64,000 nucleotides of DNA from Thioalkalivibrio sp. XN279 (lineage in GTDB: Bacteria; Pseudomonadota; Gammaproteobacteria; Steroidobacterales; XN24). Below, one piece after another: positions 1 to 8,199 of this stretch. The first letter of the stretch is position 1, and each line of letters opens with the position of its first letter. Location of the stretch: assembly GCF_011089885.1 (NCBI RefSeq), contig NZ_JAANBD010000028.1:124001-188000 (forward strand). The letters run 5' to 3'. The position numbers and the translations under genes are program-made. The notes beneath the pieces are model-generated. The model saw only the letters and a list, made by a program, of their open reading frames with translations, searched no databases and was not told where the DNA came from.

Positions 1-70
1 TTGCCCGTGCCGGAGGGCTGCGACATATTGGAGAGGCTGCCAGGCGAAGAGATGCCTGTAGATTCGGGGC

Positions 71-976
71 TCATCCAGCCTTTCGACGAATGCTTCGGGC
101 GCGTAGACGTCGGCCAATGGATGCCACGAGCGGAATCTTGGTAAGTGCGGGGATGGCCCTGGCCAGCAAATCGATGCCGCGCGATGTTTCGATGATCGGA
201 CCCCTGAGGTCGCCGTAGTGCACACCCCGCCCGAATACCTTTCGGTGATCGACGCCTTGATCGAGGCCGGAATAAACGAAGCCCCGTTCATTAGCGCTCA
301 TTGGGCCGCTATGCGGATGACAATCACGGATGGCGTCGATTTCCAGTGAATACGCGATCGGCCCCGTCAAGCGTAACGTCCCCCCACCAGCCATACCAAG
401 ACGGAAAGGCGAGTAGCTATCGATGTTCTGGAGCACGCGGTCGATCACTGCGCGAAGATACGGGTGTCCGGGCACTGTGACGATTACCCATTGCGCGAAT
501 TCCCCGTTCGGCAAGTGAGCGACCTCGGGCAGAAACGATCTCAGGAAGGCGTTGGCACTAGGGGTTCTCGAACCCGCCATCATGTGTGGAAAATGTAACA
601 ATAAAAATCTGTCTTCGGGGCGAATCGCCGAGTCGAGGGGGCGGTCGCAGGTCGACTTAATGTCGAGATAGACACCGCCCTGTGCGTAGAGGGCCAGATA
701 GCGAAGCAGATCGGATCGTGCCGCATAATATTCCGGACGGATGCGACGATAACGCGAGAGGATCTCCGAGCCGTAGGTCTCTCCGATGAACGCTTCTGCC
801 CGAGGCGAATCCCAGAAGCTATAGATCCAATGCGGATTGGCCGCGCGCAAAGCATCGCGCACGGCGCGTACCGGTGCAGGGATGGCTGCCTCTCCTATCA
901 GGAAATGCTGATGCAGTATGCGCGGGATCGACCCACCCATGGGAACGTCCGGAAGACTGAAGTATTTTCTCCGCAT
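71..976 (-). CDS. GT32-type (Och1-like) glycosyltransferase
   Basis: Probable cytoplasmic sugar transferase of the Gly_transf_sug (GT32) type, 301 aa. The N-terminus has the family opening IPRILHQHFLIG (residues 18-29), and the nucleotide-sugar region is AARSDLLRYLALYAQGGVYL (residues 85-104), followed by D105-I-K. The usual DXD metal motif therefore reads DIK here; some bacterial members tolerate this, but activity should not be assumed. The C-terminal tail is Arg-rich. It is transcribed away from the pyruvyl transferase gene, with a dead IS3 fragment upstream. It fits the exopolysaccharide setting, but donor and acceptor cannot be read from the sequence. Confidence 0.8.
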   Translation of the reverse strand: MRRKYFSLPDVPMGGSIPRILHQHFLIGEAAIPAPVRAVRDALRAANPHWIYSFWDSPRAEAFIGETYGSEILSRYRRIRPEYYAARSDLLRYLALYAQGGVYLDIKSTCDRPLDSAIRPEDRFLLLHFPHMMAGSRTPSANAFLRSFLPEVAHLPNGEFAQWVIVTVPGHPYLRAVIDRVLQNIDSYSPFRLGMAGGGTLRLTGPIAYSLEIDAIRDCHPHSGPMSANERGFVYSGLDQGVDHRKVFGRGVHYGDLRGPIIETSRGIDLLARAIPALTKIPLVASIGRRLRARSIRRKAG

Positions 977-1119
977 GGTCTTGGCCTGCTACGGTGTCAC
1001 CTGAAACTAGGCCTCTAGAATTTCCTGGGGCCGTTTGCACTGACAATTTTCGAATAATGCACACTATGTCAGGTAGCCCAGCGGCGAATGTAGCGCAACT
1101 ACCAAATTTCAATTTTCCG

Positions 1120-1460
1120 CCTATCCCCCCGAGGCTCAGGAACTGGTTCACAATCAAGCAATCGAGCCAAGGATATACGTCAGACGACTCCATATGCCCT
1201 TGATCCAATGGATTCCATCGTCGCGCGAAGTCGAGTCTGATACCCTGCTCCCCGACCCATTGTTCGAAGGCTTTCCATTGTTCGAGGGCTTTCGCGAGAG
1301 GCTCGGAGCCGTGGTCCACTCTCACCGATGTCGGTTGGGGGCCGTGCCGAGCATCTGCGCCAAGACCGCTGGAACCTTATAGCCCGTGAGCCGGAAGCCG
1401 AATTCAATTGGCGGAATCCCGCGACTCAAGTCATATACTGCCCAGCATACGAAATGGCCC
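1120..1460 (-). pseudogene. Remnant of an IS3-family transposase (OrfB, rve core)
   Basis: Two minus-strand frames, broken near 1325, together resemble the catalytic core of the IS3 OrfB encoded at 3.7-4.4 kb. One frame gives LSRGIPPIEFGFRLTGYKV, the next gives VDHGSEPLAKALEQW then GIRLDFAR and GHMESS. These line up with the second Asp and the Glu of the DDE triad. No complete frame, start or inverted repeats remain. It is a fossil insertion between the two flanking surface-sugar genes. Confidence 0.8.
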
Positions 1461-1537
1461 ACCACCAAAGTTCGTTTGACGAGATCGGTTGACGGAAGGG
1501 TGGAGTGAAAGCCTAGACGTCTGCCAACGTTGCAAAA

Positions 1538-2710
1538 GTGATCATGGACGCGCACAAAAATACCCCCAACCAAAAGCGAGATCAACGATTGGGCCTTCTC
1601 GGTCGAGCAGTGATCATCACGCCTGCAGGAGCCGGTGGCCTTGGGGATCAGGCCATGTTGGATGTAGCCGCTCAAGAATTGATCCAACAAGGTTATAGCG
1701 TTTCGCTACTCCCAAATCCCACCTCCATTCGCGCGTCGGTTACGCAGCTTTCGATCAAGGGCGGGATCAAAGAAAAACTAAGGATCGTAGCCACGATGCT
1801 GCGGGCCCGCCGTGTCATCGTTATCGGCGCGGATATCATCGACGGCGGATACGGCGCCACGCAGATCCTTCGAAGATTGCGATTAGCCCGTCTCGCCAGC
1901 CTGTTTGGCGGTCGTACACGCGTGATCGGCAGCAGTTTTTCGGCCAATCCCAACCCCGATGTCATCGCCTTCATCAAAGAAGCTAATTGGCTTGAGATAT
2001 TCGCTCGAGAACCGTTGTCGCAACAGCGAATGGAGCAATTTCTTGGGCGTAAAGTGACCATGGTGGCCGACAGCGCATTCCTTCTCCGTCCGGAAATCTC
2101 CTGCGATGTGGCCAAAGCTGCCATGTCGTTCATGAGCGAGCAAAAGGCGAAAGGCCGTCGCATAATCTGCCTCAATGCAAGCGGCCTTGTCTTCACGAAA
2201 ATCGCTCCGGGTGCACTTGAAAGGTTCAGCACCACTATTGCGGATTGGATCGCCCGGACGCCCGATATTGTGCCAATCGTCCTCGCCCATGATCGGCGGC
2301 CTGGAAAGGCCGGCGACCTAGAGAGTTGTGATGTGCTTGCCGCTGCAGTTAAGGATAAAGCCCCCGAACGTTGCTATTACGTACGCGAGAATATTTCGGC
2401 ATGGGATGTGAAGGCGCTCGCCGCACAATTCGATATGGCTTTGGTTTGCAGAATGCACCTAGCCATCGCGTGCCTGGGGCAGAGCGTCCCGCCCCTTTCA
2501 CTAGTTTCGATGGGCAAATTCGAGGGGCTGATGTTGCACTTCGGGTTGCAAGGCCTCACGCTTGACCCGGCCACCGTCGCAGGCGATATGTCCACGCTGA
2601 CTGAAGCCCTAAACAACCTGTCCCGCCGTGCACCCGCGCTCCGGGATAAAATTCAGGATGCTTTAGCCGCCGTGCGTGCACTGAGCGAGAAAAATTACGA
2701 GCATTTGTGA
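1538..2710 (+). CDS. Polysaccharide pyruvyl transferase family protein
   Basis: 390 aa protein of the polysaccharide pyruvyl transferase family (PF04230, WcaK/CsaB-like). These enzymes move pyruvate from phosphoenolpyruvate onto a sugar as a ketal, giving acidic exopolysaccharide. Visible features are the N-terminal nucleotide-like loop ITPAGAGGLGDQAML (about residues 27-41) and the C-terminal family block FDMALVCRMHLAIACLGQ followed by PPLSLVSMGKFEGL. The start is GTG at 1538 or ATG two codons later; no strong ribosome site separates them. The next gene downstream is a broken FrhB-like gene, a pairing often seen in surface polysaccharide loci. Confidence 0.88.
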   Translation: MIMDAHKNTPNQKRDQRLGLLGRAVIITPAGAGGLGDQAMLDVAAQELIQQGYSVSLLPNPTSIRASVTQLSIKGGIKEKLRIVATMLRARRVIVIGADIIDGGYGATQILRRLRLARLASLFGGRTRVIGSSFSANPNPDVIAFIKEANWLEIFAREPLSQQRMEQFLGRKVTMVADSAFLLRPEISCDVAKAAMSFMSEQKAKGRRIICLNASGLVFTKIAPGALERFSTTIADWIARTPDIVPIVLAHDRRPGKAGDLESCDVLAAAVKDKAPERCYYVRENISAWDVKALAAQFDMALVCRMHLAIACLGQSVPPLSLVSMGKFEGLMLHFGLQGLTLDPATVAGDMSTLTEALNNLSRRAPALRDKIQDALAAVRALSEKNYEHL

Positions 2711-2784
2711 GGGCGCTAGATCTGAACTATTGCACTAGAGCACGCTAATAGAAGCACTTTGGGAAATCCGTTGAGAGTGATCCG

Positions 2785-3240
2785 TTGAGAAATCCAGGTG
2801 ACGGCGGGATTGCCAACGTCGTAAGAGCAGGTTTGTGTGTAGGCTGTGGTGCCTGCTGCGTTGTGCAGCCATCTTTGCGCATGAAACTCAACGAGATAGC
2901 GAGTTGGGTGCCGTCTGACACTCCCGGGCATGAATCTGACTCGGTTTGTCCGTTTTCCGATCACACACCAAACGAAGATAAGATCGCACAGGCGAAAGGC
3001 TTCGACATGTTCCCCCGTCATGAGAAAAGTCGAACTCCGCACATGACGTACAGACAAATGCCAAAACAAGTTATTACCCTGTTTCTTTCGACAGGGCTTT
3101 GGCACAAGTTAAGAAAGATCGAAAACGGTTTGTATTCGTCGGCGTCCCCTGCCATGTAAAAACACTTAATGCACTGATGCGACAGGATGCAGACGTAAAG
3201 AATTTAGCCGTAGCAACCGTCGCAATTTTCTGTGTGACGT
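2785..3240 (+). pseudogene. Decayed FrhB/FdhB-like iron-sulfur protein
   Basis: Remains of a coenzyme F420 hydrogenase/dehydrogenase beta-subunit-like protein. The first frame keeps the N-terminal cluster motif AGLCVGCGACC and the family phrase CPFSDHTPNED, then breaks. A second frame, from about 3094, gives FDRALAQVKKDRKRFVFVGV then PCHVKTL, the family's middle block, and runs into the left end of an IS3 element. More than a hundred codons appear deleted between the two blocks, and the C-terminus is missing. Intact relatives often sit beside pyruvyl transferases in polysaccharide loci, as here. Not functional. Confidence 0.75.
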
Positions 3241-3313
3241 CCCCCCAGTTTTCGACGCCATTTTAGAACTGGACTAAGCTGGCTTCTTGGGTCCTCCAAC
3301 CGGAGATGAGGAC

Positions 3314-3742
3314 ATGAAGAAGTCGCGGTTTACGGAAGAGCAGATCATGTACGCCCTGCGCCAGGCCGAGGGCGGCACGCCGGTGGCAGATTTGTGCCGG
3401 CAGCTGGGCGTCAGTGAGGCGAGCTTCTACATCTGGAAGAAGAAGTACGCCAAGCTGGACCTGACCGAGCTGCGAGAGTTGCGACAGCTGCGTGACGAGA
3501 ACGCCCGATTGAAGCACGTGGTGGCGGATCTGGAGCTGGACAAGCACATCCTGAGCGAGGTAGTGCGAAAAAGCTCTGAAGCCGGCCAGGCGCCGTGCGC
3601 TGGTCGGCTGGATCAAGGAACGCTACCAGGTGAGCACCCGCAGGGCCTGCCACCTGGCGTAGTTTTCTCGTTCGACGTACAGCCGCAGGAGCCAAGCCAA
3701 AGACCAGACGGCCTTGCGGCGACGGATCCGGGAGATCGCTGA
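3314..3742 (+). pseudogene. IS3 orfA, helix-turn-helix protein, frame altered
   Basis: The start MKKSRFTEEQIMYALRQAEG and the helix-turn-helix VADLCRQLGVSEASFYIWKK are those of IS3 OrfA, followed by a leucine-zipper-like stretch (LRELRQLRDENARLKHVVAD). In working relatives orfA stops just after VVRKK, at an A-rich slippery site used for programmed -1 frameshifting. Here the A run has five bases (CGAAAAAGC near 3568) and the frame runs on as nonsense to 3742. That suggests loss of one A, although the ancestral length is inferred rather than seen. Confidence 0.75.
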
Positions 3743-4433
3743 GGTCCGACCGCGGTTCGGCTTTCAGCGGCTCCATGTGATGCTCCGGCGGGAGGGCTGG
3801 CACGTGAACAAGAAGCGCGTGCGACGCTTGTATCGGCTTGAGGGACTGCAGCTGAGGATGCGGATCCGGCGACGCAAGCACATGTGCCTGCATCGAGGTC
3901 CGGTGCCGCAGCCCGCGGCCCCCGGAGAGCGCTGGAGCATGGATTTCGTGCATGATCAGTTGTTCGATGGCCGGCCGTTTCGCATGCTCACGGTGGTCGA
4001 TCAGTTGAGTCTCGAGAGTCCGCTGATTGAGGTGGATTTCTCGCTGACGGGACAGAGGGTTGCTGCGGCCCTCGAGCGGGTGCTCGGCATGGGCCCAACA
4101 CCCGTGTCACTGACGGTGGATCACGGGACCGAGTTCACCTCCAAGGCGCTGGAGGAATGGGTCTGGCAACGCGGCATTCAGCTCGACTTCACGCGGCCTG
4201 GAAAGCCCACAGATAACGGGCACATAGAGTCGTTTAACGGGCGTTTGCGGGACAAGTGTCTGAATGTGAATCAGATCCTGTCCATCGATGACGCGAAGGC
4301 CAAGATCGAGACGTGGCGGCTGGACTACAATCACCACCGGCCACACAGTTCACTCGGGCACCTGACACCGAGCGAATTCATCCAGAGTCGTCAGGAGAAA
4401 CGGGCCTTGGGGACGCCGGCAGTCCAGTTATAA
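3570..4433 (+). pseudogene. IS3 orfB, DDE transposase with an amber stop
   Basis: OrfB integrase core. The three catalytic regions are visible: WSMDFVHDQL (first Asp), LTVDHGTEFTS (second Asp) and NGHIESFNGRLRD (Glu), and the C-terminal block WRLDYNHHRPHSSLGHLTP is complete. An in-frame TAG at 3660-3662 lies in the N-terminal part, where relatives have a sense codon between HLA and FSRST. The part after the stop could only start at a weak TTG (3714), so an intact OrfAB fusion cannot be made. Confidence 0.8.
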
Positions 4434-4593
4434 GTGGCACCAAAACGGGACCAAGGACAGGCTGGTCAGTGAAGAGTCAGATGACTGCGGATCTGTTGAC
4501 TGTGATTTAGATGATGGAATCCGCGCTTCACACAAGCACGGCCGGCTCAGAGAGGTGCTCACCAGGTAAATCAATCTCCCTCGCGAGCTGACG

Positions 4594-5643
4594 TCATTCA
4601 GCCGAGGACATGGCTCGACCGGGTCGTGGCGACCTGGCCCGTCGGAACCTTTCGCGGAAATAGCCCAGGGCATAAGGCAGCTTCCGAAGGACCGCATAGA
4701 CGGCATACACAATTGCATCTACCAGGCGCTCTCCGCCTCGAAGCTGCGCCCGAATGATCCTAGCAACGAGAGTCACGGACCCCACGGCCGCCAAGCCCGA
4801 CAGCCACAAGAAGCGCGTGTCCCAGGTGGCGAGAATCGCGCCGGCAAGAGCTACGGTCGGAACAACCGCGACCCAGACAAAGACGCTCCGGATCTCCTTG
4901 CATTGCTGATTGCTCAAGGTATTCGCCAAGACATCGACTTGGATAGCGTCTCCGCGACCTCCCCACACAGCGCGCGTCCACCAATCGCGAAACCCGACCA
5001 GCCCCGAGTCGTGGTCCGCCATTGCAATGGGCAAGCGGACGATCCTGTATCCGGCCTGCCGAACACGGGCGCACAGGTCTGCCTCCTCGCCGGTCAGTAG
5101 CTCGGCGCGGAATCCACCGGCATCCTGGTAGGCTTGGAGACGGGCCAGGAAAATACCCCCGCTGGCCGACACATCGCCGGTCTGTACTGAACGCCATCGG
5201 GCCGCATTGAACCGGTTGTAAACCGATCGTTCCGGGTAGCGCTCCTTCAGCAGCCCACACACGATTCCGACATCGGGGTTTGAATCGAGAAACGCCACTG
5301 CGGCTTGAATCCATACTTGCTCGAGGCTGCAGTCGCCATCGAGGAATTGTATGTAGCGCACCGCCTCGAACTCCGCGAGAAGAGTCTCCACGCCTTCCCG
5401 CCGCGCGCGTGCTGCCGAAAACGGCACGCTACGATCCAACTCGAGAACATGGACACCAAGTCCACTCGCAATCCGCACGCTGTCGTCCGTGGAGCCCGAA
5501 TCCACATAGACGACCACTGTGGCTTGAGCTGGAAGAGACCCCAGGGCATCGGTCAGGTTGTCTGCCTCGTTTTGTCCGATCACGACGATCCCAACCGCAC
5601 TGGGATGACTCATCAATGGGCCATTCCCCCTAGACTCAGCCAA
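4594..5643 (-). CDS. GT2-family glycosyltransferase with C-terminal membrane segments
   Basis: 349 aa family 2 glycosyltransferase and the last gene of the lar operon. The GT-A fold shows VIGQNEADNL near residues 21-30, VDSGSTDDS (47-55) and the metal-binding LDGDCS (D102, D104). The acceptor block TGEEADLCARVRQAGYRIVR follows. About residues 255-305 hold two hydrophobic segments, so it is probably anchored at the inner face of the cytoplasmic membrane. Its start overlaps the larA stop by 8 bases, so translation is probably coupled; a second Met at residue 11 is possible. Its position suggests it acts on, or alongside, the product of the Lar/ATP-grasp genes. Confidence 0.85.
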   Translation of the reverse strand: MAESRGNGPLMSHPSAVGIVVIGQNEADNLTDALGSLPAQATVVVYVDSGSTDDSVRIASGLGVHVLELDRSVPFSAARARREGVETLLAEFEAVRYIQFLDGDCSLEQVWIQAAVAFLDSNPDVGIVCGLLKERYPERSVYNRFNAARWRSVQTGDVSASGGIFLARLQAYQDAGGFRAELLTGEEADLCARVRQAGYRIVRLPIAMADHDSGLVGFRDWWTRAVWGGRGDAIQVDVLANTLSNQQCKEIRSVFVWVAVVPTVALAGAILATWDTRFLWLSGLAAVGSVTLVARIIRAQLRGGERLVDAIVYAVYAVLRKLPYALGYFRERFRRARSPRPGRAMSSAE

Positions 5644-7012
5644 CGTTTCGTGACTCCGATGACGATTGGATCGGAAACAACATCGGCGCGCAACGATAAA
5701 CAGACACCTTCACGCGCTCGTGGGCGCCGACATGTTGCAACAGGTCGCCAACAACACGATCCCAGTCATACTCCACTGGCGCACCGTCGATCAGGGCGGG
5801 CCTGCGCTGGCTCGAGCTCTCGACGAAGGGCACGAACACGATGTGACCTGTGCGCCACTTCAGGCCCGGGTCACGCCGCAGCGCGTTGCGCCTCCGGTTC
5901 AGCCGCAGCCAACGCTTCAGCCGCGTACCGCCGGACAGGCGTTTCACGGCCTGCAGGAAGCGCTCCCGCAGGCTTGTCGCAAGTGGTACGCGTCCGAGCG
6001 GGCAATCACAAAGCGCGGTCACCAGCACACGACATGCTTGCGCCTTGGCGTGCTTGAAGCACCAGCGGCTCTTGCCAAGGACGCACAGCGCGGTGTCCAT
6101 CGGATAGGCATTCGCGATGACGATATCTGCCTCGGGGTCGGCAACCGTGCCGAAGGCCTGCCGCGCATCCGCAACTGCCGCGCGCAACGCACTCCTGAAG
6201 TCGCCACAATGCAGCGCCGCGACCTGCTTGTCCTGGTTGACCAGGCAGTTGATGCTGTAATGCAGCCCAACGAGCTCCGCGAGGTCTTCAAGGTCGCGAC
6301 GAAACGCCGTGTCGACCTCGCCTCCCCGCTGCACCAAGCCATGCCGACGGTGGATGCGCGAGATGGTCTCGAGTGCAAGAATCCCGATCAGGATCTTCGC
6401 ACCCCCGCTGAACGAAACCTCGTCATGCGGGTAAACACCACTGATCGCGATCCTCGAGTCGGCCTCGACGAGCGCCTTGTGTATTTTCACCGGGACGCCA
6501 CTGGGCAACTCGCCGCAGTATTGAAACTGCCTATACTCGCAACAGTCTGGGACAATGACCTCGACATCATAGGGGATCATGCCGAGCTTGCGATCGAGCA
6601 CCCGCCGGTCATCGAACTCGTGGGTACCGACTGCAACGAGTATCTTGATGTTTGACGGCTCGATCCCGATTTCGACGAGCGCGTCCAGGAGCGGGACCAG
6701 GAGTTGGTTCACGGGGGTCGGGCGGGAATGGTCATCGACCACAATCGCGATTTTGCATCGATCCAAAGGCTGATCATGCCCGCCTAGTATCGTACGAACA
6801 CCGCCAATATGCACCCGGATTTCCTCCTCGCTCAGCGCCCGGCGGGGCTGCATATCATGCACGGTGATATCCCAATGGGCGGGCAAGGCAAGGGTGACGA
6901 CCGAATCGGAGCACCAGGACCCGGTCTGGAGCGTGACGGACACTGACCTAGGGTTGTGTGGATGCGGCGACACCGGTTCCTTCATCCTTCCGATTTCATT
7001 CACAAGCCTCAT
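5636..7012 (-). CDS. larA: LarA-family nickel-pincer racemase/epimerase
   Basis: 458 aa LarA (DUF2088) homologue. The family interconverts stereoisomers of 2-hydroxy acids by hydride transfer to a covalently bound nickel-pincer nucleotide. The N-domain signature is VDDHSRPTP (92-100). The residues corresponding to the Ni/pincer ligands and catalytic histidines of Lactobacillus plantarum LarA are all present: H131 in VGTHE, H196 and K206 in YPHDEVSFSGGAK (the same 10-residue spacing), and H221 after ETISRI. Compared with the prototype it has about 30 extra N-terminal residues. The start at 7012 overlaps the upstream ATP-grasp stop by 4 bases (ATGA). The substrate is unknown: lactate, malate, another hydroxy acid or a sugar acid are all possible for this superfamily. 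Confidence 0.88.
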   Translation of the reverse strand: MRLVNEIGRMKEPVSPHPHNPRSVSVTLQTGSWCSDSVVTLALPAHWDITVHDMQPRRALSEEEIRVHIGGVRTILGGHDQPLDRCKIAIVVDDHSRPTPVNQLLVPLLDALVEIGIEPSNIKILVAVGTHEFDDRRVLDRKLGMIPYDVEVIVPDCCEYRQFQYCGELPSGVPVKIHKALVEADSRIAISGVYPHDEVSFSGGAKILIGILALETISRIHRRHGLVQRGGEVDTAFRRDLEDLAELVGLHYSINCLVNQDKQVAALHCGDFRSALRAAVADARQAFGTVADPEADIVIANAYPMDTALCVLGKSRWCFKHAKAQACRVLVTALCDCPLGRVPLATSLRERFLQAVKRLSGGTRLKRWLRLNRRRNALRRDPGLKWRTGHIVFVPFVESSSQRRPALIDGAPVEYDWDRVVGDLLQHVGAHERVKVSVYRCAPMLFPIQSSSESRNVG

Positions 7013-8199
7013 GATCCAGCCGCGAATTTTCGACGGATGGTCGCAGCGAAATCACGGACATAGTTTGCATACCCGACGACGAACGGCAACGGGTCGGTGA
7101 CGGAAAAAAGGCCAAAAGCACGCGATCTCCAGAGACCCGCAAGCTCGCGTGCTGCGGCCGACCACTGCCCGCGCCGGGCTCGCTCCACGGCGCCTCGCAA
7201 CTCGTTGCGCAAGTGCAGCCAGTAGACATCGTCTATCTGTTCCACGACCGCAACCTGCTCGGGCTCCACGCCCGTGAGGTCACGGTAGGCGAGCAAAGCG
7301 AAATTGATGCCACTCGCCGCGAACAGGCTGTTGTACCAAGGCAGCCTGGGGTTGATCTCGATGAGATAAAAGTGCCCGTCCGCACTGCTCTGCTTGAACT
7401 CCACCGAGGCGAAGCCCGTGTAGCCTACGGACTCAAGCAGGCGCGCAGTCTCCTCGACCAGCGGTGGATTCCAGCGGGTGCGCCCGAATGACATCGTTCC
7501 AAACCCCACGGGTTGCTGGTGAAGCTTCTGCACGGTGCAGAACTGCGTCGGCACATCCTTGCCGATGTAGACATTGCACTGGTAAATACCGCTCTCGGGA
7601 CCGGGGATGATCTCCTGCACCAGGGCGTAGGGCACAAGCTCGGGCCAAGTGTCCAGCACCTTCTCGAGGTCCGCTGGGGCGTGAGCAGTGAAATTCTTCC
7701 AGGGAAATGCGACGGTGTAGGAATCGCGCGGCTTGACCAGCGCGGGATAGCCGAATCGGTCCACGAGAGAACGGTCGTCGCTGAACTCGGCCAGGGGCAC
7801 CAAGGATGGCGCACGGATTCCGCAGCGCACCGCAAGGTCGTGGCTCCCGATCTTATCAGTCACCATGAACAGCGTGTCGTCATCCACGATATTGAGAATG
7901 CAGGATTCACTCAACCGGTCCCGGTTCCGCGCGATGAACTCGACAAAAGCATCACTGCTGGCGAACAACGGTACCGGTCCCCGGTCCGGCCTGGACAACG
8001 AGATGATCGCGTTAACGAGGCGAGCCTCGTATTCGCCCCCCTTGGGCACCACGATCGCCGATGCATACTTCGAATGGGCGGCCGGCTCAGAACGGTGGGC
8101 ACATATCACATTGACCAGGATGCCCGCACGCCCTAGCGCTCGCACCTGCCCGAGCCCGTTCACATCACCTCCAAGGACTATGGCGGGACGCAGAGTCAT
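7009..8199 (-). CDS. ATP-grasp ligase (COG3919-like)
   Basis: 396 aa protein with an ATP-grasp fold. It starts with a Rossmann-like segment (IVLGGDVNGLGQVRALGRAG, residues 7-26). It has the ATP-binding lysine region YPALVKPRDS (K156), LVQEIIPGPES (193-203) and the metal-binding ending FYLIEINPRLPWYN (E281, N283, R285). Relatives join a carboxylate to an amine or other nucleophile through an acyl phosphate. It lies between larC and larA with 4-base overlaps on both sides, so it is made together with them. One hypothesis is that it activates the acid whose configuration LarA sets, or attaches it to a sugar or amine. A decayed homologue lies at 14.2-15.0 kb. Confidence 0.85.
   Translation of the reverse strand: MTLRPAIVLGGDVNGLGQVRALGRAGILVNVICAHRSEPAAHSKYASAIVVPKGGEYEARLVNAIISLSRPDRGPVPLFASSDAFVEFIARNRDRLSESCILNIVDDDTLFMVTDKIGSHDLAVRCGIRAPSLVPLAEFSDDRSLVDRFGYPALVKPRDSYTVAFPWKNFTAHAPADLEKVLDTWPELVPYALVQEIIPGPESGIYQCNVYIGKDVPTQFCTVQKLHQQPVGFGTMSFGRTRWNPPLVEETARLLESVGYTGFASVEFKQSSADGHFYLIEINPRLPWYNSLFAASGINFALLAYRDLTGVEPEQVAVVEQIDDVYWLHLRNELRGAVERARRGQWSAAARELAGLWRSRAFGLFSVTDPLPFVVGYANYVRDFAATIRRKFAAGS

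Larger units (their letters stand above)
3241..4455 (+). mobile_element. IS3-family insertion sequence (IS407-like), inactivated
   Basis: A near full-length IS3-type element with orfA and orfB in order. The left end (CCCCAGTTTTCGACGCCAT at 3243-3261, then AACTGGAC) and the right end read on the minus strand (GTTTTGGTGCCAC then AACTGGAC) form imperfect terminal repeats. The exact outer ends and target duplication cannot be fixed by eye. It sits directly on the truncated end of the FrhB-like gene. Both reading frames are damaged (see orfA and orfB), so it should not move on its own. Confidence 0.8.

Noticed and set aside
5666-6655. A 329-codon plus-strand frame across larA
   Set aside because: It is antisense to larA, with no domain of its own; long shadow frames are common in GC-rich genes.
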